DNA of 64,000 bases from Mytilus trossulus. Lineage: Eukaryota; Mollusca; Bivalvia; Mytilida; Mytilidae. Positions 45,001 through 57,000 of the stretch are shown piece after piece. The notes under the pieces are model-generated. The model saw nothing but the letters and a program-made list of their open reading frames with translations. It did not search any database and was not told where the DNA came from. Where the stretch lies: contig NC_086382.1 in NCBI RefSeq assembly GCF_036588685.1, positions 66,014,929 through 66,078,928 of the forward strand, written 5' to 3'. How positions within the stretch are numbered: position 1 is the stretch's first letter; each line of letters starts with the position of its first letter. The translations under genes and the position numbers were made by a program.

Positions 45001-48000
45001 TCCGTAAAATCGAATTGTGAAGTTCGAGCATAAAATATAATATTTGTTGAAAAACAGTACTTGACTTGAATTTCAAGACATATGGCCGGTAAGGATGATA
45101 AAATCCAGGCTGTCAACTAGACAATTGCCCCTTAATGCATGAAAACTAAATCTTGATGTTCATCTCAAAATATTTCATTCTTTTGCTTTTCTAAAAGTCA
45201 ATTTCATGGCACAAAAACTTATATATTTGACGTTTGAGCGGATGACTGTTGCTCATCGGAGGTGTAAAACCAGATCCATGAAACCTCACCGGAAGATTGC
45301 ATTTATGTTGAAGTTGAAGCTATTATGATTTTTTTGGAAATGCTATTCTTTTTGTTCTACACGCTTTTGAGGTTAGTTTTTTTCTCTCAACGTTTATGAA
45401 AGAGACCGACTGTGTTATCAACTTTCTTTAAAGTTTTCAATCCACTGAGAGAGAAAAATGCACAGGAATATGGCTCATATGTTGAAGATGTACATTTATT
45501 ATAGATATATGTTAAAGATGTTGTTCTTAAGTTCCCATAGTATCTATAACTGTTTTAATGACCTGTACAATTAAGAAACATTCTGTACAGCCTGGTGACT
45601 TCTGTACTTGATTCTTTTTGTAATATAAATCCAGCAAGACATTTAGTCTATGTTCTTCTCATATCATTTGTGTCTATTTTCATTTATTTTGTTTTGTTTG
45701 CTAAATAGCACCTATGCATTAACTAATTTACTGTTCTTGTTTTAATCTCAGTGTCTCTGATTTTGTAAACAAAGTTATCGTAATTATATATGTTTTGATG
45801 TACCTTCCTTCAAGTAAGGTATAATATTTAGATCATAAAGGTTTCTTCTATATTAAGGACGTTTACACTTTAAACATGTTCTATTCATTAAGATATGAAA
45901 AGAATAGAGCAACAGGCACAGCCTATAAAAGCTCTGCCTATATTACATGTACACGGTTATAATTCAATTATTACAACTGTATTAAATATAACGCAATATA
46001 GTTGAACATGCATGCTACTTTTGAGCTCGAACGAGAAAATATATTTTAACACGTGACTAAAAACTAACTTTTGCATTATTTCACAGACAATATAAGCGAA
46101 GCATTTAAGGGTCCATCTTTTGTGAGTAACTGGGAGTCTTTATCAGCAGGCGATCCTACTACAGATATACGTCATAATCTTGGACAGTATCCATTGAAAG
46201 TTGATGTCCAGATTTTGGTAACTAAAGAAGGAGTCGATTATATCTTCACCGGTTCTGGAGCAGCACAGAGGGACGATGACAATGATTTCTATTTTGGTGG
46301 AGTCATTTATATCTATAACACAGAGATTGTGAAAATAATAGTACCGAAAGCATCAACATATGCAGGCATTGCTTACACAGGTGAAGTATTTTTCAATTTA
46401 GAAATCATATATTAAGTTTAACGTAACCCTGCAGTACAGCACAAAACCTGTTGTTTCACAAAAAAAGATTACAAGTTCGTTATATGTGTCTAAATGCGTA
46501 GGTCTTTTCGCGTAGATTTTTTTAATTTGTGTGAACTATCCAACACTAAACGTACTTGATGTCCCTGATGAACCTATATATGAAGTAAGCCTGTAAGTAA
46601 TAAAAAGATAGACTAGACGTCAACATACAGTTTTTAACCAAAAAAACTGGTGCACATAAAAGAGTCTATACAAAGTCTTAATAAATCACGCTACCAAGAT
46701 TGCCTTTAATACATGTATAGACTTGAGCTCTAAGAAATGGGAAAATAAAACTCATGTAATGTACTTCAGTATACAGTACTATGAAATAAATCAAGAATAC
46801 ATTGCCTGAAAAAAAATATGGAGTGATTGAATGTAAACCTTTGATAATCTCAACATAAAAATAACATAAAATGTTTTCCCACACGGTTATGATAGCTGGT
46901 AGCGTAATGCAAAGCAGATGGGATTTTAACCTCTAAACTGGCAGTTTCAATCCTATTATCTTCCAAATTGAATTCAATATCAGTCACTTTTGATTCAAAT
47001 ATGGAGCCATTATTTTGTTTGAACATAAGACAATAACACATCAAGCATCATTGCTATACATAACATAGTTGGGTGATTGAAAGCACACTGGCGTTCTTTT
47101 TCCTTTAAATATTGATGCCTTTATAAGCAGGAGGTGTACATGTACTTAAGAGTTTATAATTTTGCTAATATTCAAGACAAAACATTGGTGTCATACTCTT
47201 CAAAACAAATCTATTGCTAATATCATGAATATGTCCACTGTAAAAGGTAAGTATGATATAGTATTTCTAAAATCACCTTGTATTGTATTGAGTCGAAACA
47301 CTGACTACTGGTAAACTAGTTCAGTTTATATTTTCCTGTCTTCTAATGTTCTGGTCTCTCTTACATTTTGACCTTATTGTTTATCATGATGACAAGGTAA
47401 AGAGTTCTATGTGTTTTTGCGGCAAAGTCAAACAAACATGTGTGGCGCGAAACAACCTTGGTAAGTTTCGTACAATAGCGAACAAATGAATTTGTTATTC
47501 TCTTGTTCAACAAAATGATCATCCTTTTGTTATCTGTAACCTGAATGTTATGATGATTTTTTTTAATTTATAACATGATCTATAGAGACAAAGGAGTAGG
47601 TTTGTGTAAACATAAGCAGTTTAAAAACCATCACATTTACATATCTTTGTACTGAGGTTTCGTGAACCGTATGTTGTTCGACGCAGGAGTCGGTATTAAA
47701 AACATTAAGACTAACAATTTAGTATACTTCCGATCAATCGTTTTTTTTTGTGAAATCGACTTCTGAATATTTTCGTACTAGTTTTGTCAGAGGAATCGAA
47801 AGTTGAGGTAAAATGAATGTGTTATCGATGATTTCGTTTATTATTTGCCTTTCATGCTTTCTTTGAATTTTCACAGGTTTAGGTATGTATCTGTGTAAAA
47901 TTAGAATAATATAATATCGCCATATTTATTCTAGGTTCTTCCTTATATTATAACGGGGGTACCAACATGTGGTTCACTTCGGGGAAAGTTCGAGTTCGGT

Positions 48001-51000
48001 TGTGGACAGCAAATGATTTACCACAACCAGACTTTTCAGCACGGACGAAAATGGATGGTATGGTATATTGTTTTATAATTATAATCTAATGTTGATAACT
48101 GCATATGATTGCATCTTCTGGTGTGTCTAAAAATAGATTACCCAATTAAAGTACTGAACCAATTATACAATTATAAATTAGTTTGCTGAAATCATTGTTT
48201 TTTTAATATATTTGGTTGTGATGGTTGTAGATTATTAAAAAAAAGTTTGTACCAAATTAATATTCAGGGTTAGACTAATTAGCCATAGATGAGAATTATA
48301 AAGTCTTCAGGGATGGTATTGTGATAGATTGAGGGGCTTTTAACTAACATCAATGTAAACAGTCACAAAATGATACATCCCGTCTGCAATTCGGTTTTTA
48401 CAGGTACAAAAATATTTAAAATACATTATAGCCCAACAGTCAGCACGAATCACACGCGTAAGTTTATAGCTTCATATTAATTTCAATAGTGAACAAAGCT
48501 CTACAATTAAAGAGCAGAAACGGTTTATCCTTCCGTTGGTCAATAGCTTGTTCTGTGTAGTCATCTTTATTATGTTGTTTAATTTCTAATCAAGAGAGCC
48601 ACCTTTTATTGTAGCAAACCAATTACCAACTTTCCGGGAATTCATACATGGTTTAGGACAATATCCAAATATGGTCACAGTGCGCATAGAGCTTGATGAT
48701 GGTTTCATTTCTGATGGTCAAGGTAAGATAGACCATAAACATTTTGTAATTATTTTGAAGTAACGTTAGTGGTGCAAAAACATTACAATGCGATTATTAA
48801 ATGACTAAGGTACCATATACACAATCTACCTTGTTTTCAGTGATTTGACGCTCGTATTGCTACCAAGTGACCTCCAATAGAATACTTTTTAGTTCGTTGT
48901 AATGTCGACAGACACTTTTGTCTAAGCGAACACAATTCGTGCAACTAGGGGCATCGTCACTTCCTTCAAATGTTGAGCGAGTGATTATAAAAAATATAAT
49001 TTTATATTTTTTAAATAATTAGACAAATCAAATTCTTATAATTGATAATCATCACTGTTGTCATTAAAGAATTGTGTTGAATACTTACGTAACAACAAAA
49101 AGTTTCTAGTTTATCCTGCGTACTGATGATTAACAAGACGCTTGCTGTGGAAATTCAGGGATACATGCAATCCTCTCTATCAGGCAAATGACGTCCGGTA
49201 TGATCTTAAACCACAAAGGTACAAGGATTGTGTCTGATATTCATATTATGAAGACATAATCTTTCAATCAGTGTAATTGAAGTCTAGAGCTAGCATGACA
49301 GGTAACTGCAAGCAGTCTGTTGTTATTTATATATTATTGTCATTTTGTTTATTGTCTTTGGTTACAACTTCTGAGATCAGACTCTGACTTTTCTTGAACT
49401 GAATTTATGTTTGCACCTTTCCCAAGTAAGGAGCCGCTGGCCTTTGAACATACTGTAAGTCTTCTATAATTCTTTTAATTTTAGTTTCTTGTATACAACA
49501 TGTACAATTTGGCGTTCATCATCACTGAAATAGTATAAAAACATGTGTATTTGATTAGATGCCAGCTGAAGGACTCCTCCTGATGAGGGAATTGTTCAAT
49601 GCATTGAAGACCTGTCGATGACATTCTGTTTTAATCTGTTCTATGGTCGGGTTGTTGTCTCTTTGACACATTCCCCATTTTCTTTCTCAATTTTACCATT
49701 AAGGTGCACAAATTGACAATCTTTTCCGGTTTAGGACATAGCTCGAAAGTGGGCAATTGGAGTTGGTGAATTTTAAGATCTTGAAACATGTTACAGTCAC
49801 TGTAGCTTCCAACATCAGTTGTTGGGTGTGTTTCAAAACAAATAGTACGTTCAAAATGCACCACATGTAGGGTTTTTAACATATGTAGGTGTTTCCCAAC
49901 TAAATCATCTGTGTTCCATCATCCCATCCACACCCCTCCTCCGGATCCATTATTGATCAATGTCTCGTAAAACTCATTTTCTGAACGATGTTTTGTTTTC
50001 TTCTGTTTGCGTACTATTGTTTTGTGATTTATCGATTTTGTGTTATTGATTTCATAATTTTAGATCAGTTGAGTTATGTTTGTTCTGCTTGTTTTTGACT
50101 TTATGTCAGATTCAATGTATTCGGAATCCTTTTTGAAATTTAAGTACAATTAGGTTAAAAAGTGCCGTTTGAAACTCTTATAGAGCCTTGTTTTTTCTAT
50201 AATATTTTTGAAAAAAAATAGTACATGTTTTAAAGTTTTTGATTTACCACTGATTTTAATTGACTTGTTTGTTTGCTACGGTAGATGTATCTTTTGTTTG
50301 ATGCAAGGTAGAAACAAACATTAGACAATTCAATTTTTTTTTCATAAATTAAATTGTACCAATATAACTGCATCCACCAGATGCGCATTTTGACAAAAAA
50401 TTGCTCCCTTAGTAATACGCAACCAAAATAACTAGAATACAAAATTAAATAAAATCTGAAATGTTTTTTAAACCAGGAGGAGTCATCCCATAAACAAATC
50501 CGAATCAAAGTTTTGCAGGAAGGGATACTTTCGTTTAAGTCATAAGAAATCTCAAATTAACAAAAATCATGCATATGTCTTTTAAAGCTAAGTGGATAGT
50601 TTCCAATATACAACTTATGTACATATATTTTTTTCTGAGGAAAATTCTTTTATTTGTCTACATTTAGAAGAAGTTTATTTATTTGTGATTGCTCGCTTCC
50701 AGGAAGCAATTCGCCGATGTATTTTCCGTATGCATAGTAACATGAGCGTAACCCTCCTCGTAAAAATCCGGCGATCGCAATACGCATGAATCTGTCATTG
50801 AAATAAACAATTATCTGATTGTACATGTTAAACACGTGCTCAATTCTGTACCCATGATTTTTGTAATTTATTTACTATAAGGTGACAATTGGTATACTTC
50901 GGCTTTAAAACACGTCATTTAATGAGCAGCCATATTTGTTAAATCATAACAGACAGAGAAAAATAAAATTGACGATTATATGATATATTTGCGAAAAAAA

Positions 51001-54000
51001 TGACAAATTCGTGCTAGAGATCTAAGTTTATGATTTATACATTCATCGGTTCCAGAATTGGATATACATTTTTTTTTCACCACTCACTGGCTTCATATGA
51101 CTTTAATTTAAAATAATTTCCAAACTTGATTCACTTTTATTGTGTCTATTAAATTTGCATTCTCATCGAAGGTTCATCATTCACTGGCAAACCAGACCAC
51201 AACAGCTGTTATTCTGGATTATTATATGGATACAACGAGACCATGTTTCGTTTGTGGGTACCTTATCATATTTCCACAAACAACGCATGTGTTGGTGAGA
51301 CTTTAATTGTTGCAAATGCGTTATTCTGTCATAAATTAAACACCTGGTTTTATATCTAGCAGGCAATTGGGACCTTTATTGTACTCTAACTTGTTTAAGG
51401 TACAATGTTAATATTGGTTTATTTATGCCTTCATATACGATATCTATAAATTGATTAGAATTATGTTAAATGTCACAGCATGTATCTTACATTGTTGCTT
51501 ATTAAAACAGAAGCTTCACCTACGTGACGCCATATTCATTAACCATAACTAATATTCAAAGTATAACTGTAAAAACACGAGCGAGTATTCAACTACATAT
51601 AAAACAATTGTTAAAAAGATTACGCCAACTAATAGAGAGGAATATATAACTTAACTCGTTTAATATATCATAAATTATACTATGTTTATGCATATACAAC
51701 ATACATTACACGACAATATACTAATATAGTATGTGCACTCGCTCAACTTTTCCTTTTAGCCTATTACGTTATTTGTCAAGTTAAGTGCACAGTGTTGCTA
51801 AATACGCAACATTTCAGTGCATTTATTCTGCAGAAGTATTACAATTTAATATGAAAAACAATTACTTAATTTTGCTTCAGGAACATTGTGTTGTGCTTAT
51901 GATGGCTGGTCGACCAGTAAGATTGAATATAGTGGAAAAGTACATGTATTGGCATGGATACTCGACGAAGAGAATGATGACTTCGATAGCTATTATCAAA
52001 ATATCAGTATTCATTATGCAACTAACCCTGTACCGTTACCAACAATACTTAATATAGACGACTTTTTTGTTACCGTTGAAGTAAGGATAAAGACATTATA
52101 TATTCCGGAAAGACAATAATTCAAATTTTAATCTTTTGATCTTTGGTTGTCCCATTAGTCATTAAGATACAACAAAATAATAACAGATAGTCTTTTATCT
52201 TCATTTAGTTTTAAAAATTGTTTTTAAAATTTATTCTTAATTTCAAAAATTAATTTATACTCTGTATGTTTTATTAGCTTATGTGCATTGTCTTCATATT
52301 TAATGGATATAAATTAAATTGAAATCCGCTTCTGTTGTCTAGTCTCGGGTTCCATAAGATACCTTTTGGTGTTCTATTTCTTTTAGCCTACGTCTTGCAA
52401 ATGTCAAATGCCGATTGTAAAATAACATGTCGACAATACAGTGTGTGCTACAAACTGATGACGAAACAAATTTCGATACCAAAAGACCGACGGAATCAAG
52501 CAGTTTTGTTTATCAAAGTACTTTTATTCATTTGTTTAGGTAGAAATGTTGTCCGGCGATAATAGCGGATATCGATTTCAAACAGCAGGATCAGCGATGA
52601 CCAATAGTAAAAGCGATTTTGGTGGACTTGTATATGCTTATACAAATAGCAGTGTAGAAACATGGGTGCCAAATTCAAAGGGTCATGTACAATTTGTAGG
52701 AAATGACTGGGGAGGCGGTGTATGCTCTAGTCGAGAGGATGCTGGTCATTTAGTAGTTAACATTTTTACTTTCCGAGATAATAGTAAGTAAGAATGGTAT
52801 TGTTTTAAAATGTTAGGAGCTGAGCAGTATTTTCTGAATTTTGACAAACAAATCGTATTTCATTGTTTGTTTTTGCAGAATTAATTTGTTATGGTGATAC
52901 ACAAAAATTGTGTAAACAAACCACGGTAACCTATATGTTTGGGACTTAAACATACTGTTAATTCTAACAATGTTTCGTCCTTAAAAAAAATCAACTTTCT
53001 AAAGTATGTATATCGTAACAGGCTAAAATTGTAGCCTACAAGAACTGCAATTGTTTTTGAACAATTCATGTCGAATGTTCCATATCAATGAGACATATAT
53101 TACTCACTTGTCCGTCCACGTTGTGCTAGAGTTTATTGTTTACAAAAAGTCCCACGTAATTATATAACCTTTATCATAGACAGAAAACTCTTACTGCGTC
53201 AGTTAAGTCGACCACAACCTTGGTTATTGGCTATTCGATTTAAAGTTTTCTTGGTGTTTTTTGTTTCTTTTACGGTTTTTAATGTGTGCTTAGATAAGTT
53301 CTTATAACTAATTGTTTTAACAAATATCTTCATTTGGAAAGTTGTTGTTAGGAAAATAATCTATCTTTGAAGTTGAAATAAAACGGATGCATACACCCTA
53401 ATATGTGCGTTGTAGAAACGAAATCACTGCCTGCAGTAATCATTCCGTTATATACAGACCTACAGATGCTGTTATAAACTTCAACTTACAAAATATACCA
53501 GAATTTAATTCAAATGCTAAAATTCATCTTAGTGAAATGAAAATATGGAAGTGTTTACACCTAAAAATGTACTATTAGTAAATCTACAGACAAACTGGTG
53601 AACCTAGGAAAGTTTTAAGGCATGGCAGGAACTTGCTAAATAAAAGTTACGTGTAGTATACGTTTCAGAAAATTAAAAACGTCCCTGAATTTTGATATCC
53701 AGCTTTTTCCAGTCTGCAGAAGATAGCAAAATAAATAAACACCCGAGTTTCATTTGATACGGCCCACTCAGTTCCGTAGTTTAAATCACCTATTGTCTGC
53801 AGATGTCTATTGTCCATCTATTGTCCTTTTAAATCAATGATAGAGTATTTTAATAGTAATAAAGAAACAAATATCACCACAGACTTGCATGCGTAACGAT
53901 TTTTCTCCGTACTCAATAGTAAAATTGCAAATACTCAACCTGTGCATGGTTTCCGGCTGTGTTCTTCTCTTTGGTCGGATTGCTGTCTCTTGGACACGTT

Positions 54001-57000
54001 CTTCATTCCCAAGTTTACTTATCATCTTATTGAAAACTGAAATGCGCTTCTTCAGTTATACGTAATATCTTCCCTCTCGAATTTGTATGACGAACTCTTA
54101 TCAACTTGAAACGAAAATAACATTGTATTTGGTTTATCTGAAACACTCTTCTTAATAAACTTTAACAAGGAAAGCTCAGTTCTAAAGGATTAATAACAAG
54201 TACAAAACAAAAGGACCTACATTACTAGATTATATACAATAGTACAGTCACATTTACCTAAGTTCAACATTGTCTGAGGAAGTTTGATCCTAAGTTTCTT
54301 CAAAATCTCGTAAAAGTAAAGTTATAAAATTAATGAAATAATTATTTTCGACGAAATGACTTCGGAGGTGATGATACATAGAAAAAATAGTCGTTTATTT
54401 GCCATGCTAGAAAATGTACAGGGAAAATAGAAAAAAAAATGCAATTAAATTCAATTCCTGTTAAAACTCAATGTACCAGTTCTTAAAGTTCGTTATATTA
54501 TAAATTTAAATATGTGTATTCCAATAGAACATTTGTATTTGATAAATAACAATTACAGCAAATACTACAAATATATTTCATTATTTTATTTCAGAAACAT
54601 GTGGAATACCAGCATCGTACCCGTTTAGTAAAATTACATACGATGACGTAACACATAAAAGCATAGCACGATATGCATGCATGTACGGATACACACTGAC
54701 GTCCGGAGATCTTGTTCATCAATGTGTATCTCAACAATGGATTGGATACTCTCCCGTTTGTCAACGTAAGTTAAATAAACACAGCCAACATTAAGAACTC
54801 TTTTTAAACTCCCATTGTTTGTCATGTTGCATGTTATATCCAATTAATTTAAATCAGGTGATGCGGGTGAATTTTTGAATAAATTTAATGACACGATGAA
54901 AATAGCATTCACACGAGTTAGTATACATTTCTTCTTCTGATGTTTTTTTTACACTATTAGTGAAAACAAATGTGATTCAAATTTTGACATTACAGCCAGC
55001 AATAGTAGCAGATTTTTATTGTACCGTTTTAGGTCCTGTATAATGCGCTGAATTTGATTTCCAATCAAGATAAAAGTCCTAGTATTTAATAAATTACTTC
55101 GTTTTCGATCCAAAATAAAAAGAATGGCTTAATATATTGCATCGTAAGTTTCGACTGCTGTAACACTATTTAGACAGAAACTTGAATATCACAGGAATTT
55201 TATAATTCATTACAAAAACCTTATGCTAACTATTGATGTCTTGGTAAGTCACCTGGGCATTCAAATGATATCATATACATGTAACATGTGTATAATCCTC
55301 TTGTTTTTCTTTTCTTCTTGATTTATACATGTTATATATGACACGAAAACCAACTTTAAATTTAAATAATTTAAAGTTGCAAAACAAGCATTTTGGTTAT
55401 CGGTTATTATTTAAAACTAGTGTTAACTATTGTATTTCTAAAGAAACCTGTGGAATTTCATCATCATTATATAAAACTAGTTTTTACTATTGTTTTCTTA
55501 TAGAAACCTGTTGAATTCCATCATCATATCTATTCTCTACAAAAATGCACAGTCACATTACGAATAATAGTTATCGGTTATTATTTAAAACCAGTGTAAA
55601 CTATTGTTTTTCTATGGAAACCTGTGGAATTCCATTATCATTATATAAAACTAGTTTTTACTATTGTTTTCCTATAGAAACCTGTGGAATTCAACATCAT
55701 TATATAAAACTAGTTTTTACTATTGTTTTCCTATAGAAACCTGTGGAATTCCATCATCATATCTATTCTCTACAAAAATGTACAGTCACATTACGAATAA
55801 TAGTTATCGGTTATTATTTAAAACCAGTGTAAACTATTGTTTTTCTATGGAAACCTGTGGAATTCCATTATCATTAAATAAAACTAGTTTTTACTATTGT
55901 TTTCCTATAGAAACCTGTGGAATTCCATCATCATATCTATTCTCTACAAAAATGTACAGTCACATTACGAATAATAGTTATCGGTTATTATTTAAAACTA
56001 GTGTAAACTATTGTTTCTCTATAGAAACCTGTGGAATTCTAACATCATTATATAAAACTAGTTTTTAATAATTGTTTTCCTATAGAAACCTGTGGAATTC
56101 CATCATCATATCTATTCACTACAAAAATGTACAGTCACACTACGAATAATAGTTTTGCAATATATTCCTGTATACAAGGATATGAAATGATATCTGGAGA
56201 TCCGGTACACCAATGTCTTTTACCCCAATGGGTTGGAACGCCCCCTGATTGTAAGGGTGAGTAATAACTATCAAATGTATTAAGACAAAAGATTCCCAAG
56301 GAAATCGTTTGTATATTAAATGACTGCTTATCTGTTTTAAATTGTGTCACGAGAAGCATTCTGACGTTTCAGGCGCGTTGAAATCTCGTTCTGAAATTAT
56401 TCACAAAATATGTTATACAAGTAAAAACCATCAATGAATTTCAGAAATCAAATTCTGAAAAAAATTTGTATTTACAATTAGTTCTTTTTTAGGAATCAAT
56501 TTAAACCAATCAAGTCATTCGATTAGCTAAAATGTTGATGAAATGGTTTTACCAGAATCATCAAAATCCCATATAATTTTTTCTTTTTAAATTCTTAGAA
56601 TTTTTTTTTTTAATCATTATAACAGTACATTTTAGTGAAATAATAATTCACATTTTAGCAGCCAGTATGGTTCAATTTTGTCAACTGTGGCAAAATAAGC
56701 TAAAACTAACCCATTCATTATGAACTTTTAGCTTGCAAGTGAATAATTTGACTGCATTAAATCCGTATTCATGTGAACTTCAATTTAACCACTTAGCTTG
56801 AGATGGATAACACGTGAATTGTATGTGTAAAGTTATTTAAAGAAAACGATTGTTAACATTGAAGGTGAAACAAAGGTAAATCATTTCATTGACTGATTCG
56901 ATTCGCAAACAAAATCATTCTTCTAACTTAAAGGTTATTGATGATAAACATGTATTGTTTATTTCTAATTTAAAATTAACTTGATCTAGAAAAATCGTAC

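Noticed and set aside
55664..56068. 134-codon ORF across the CCP2 array
   Set aside because: Made of repeated exon heads and intron tails that happen to stay open because units are multiples of three; no evidence it is translated.
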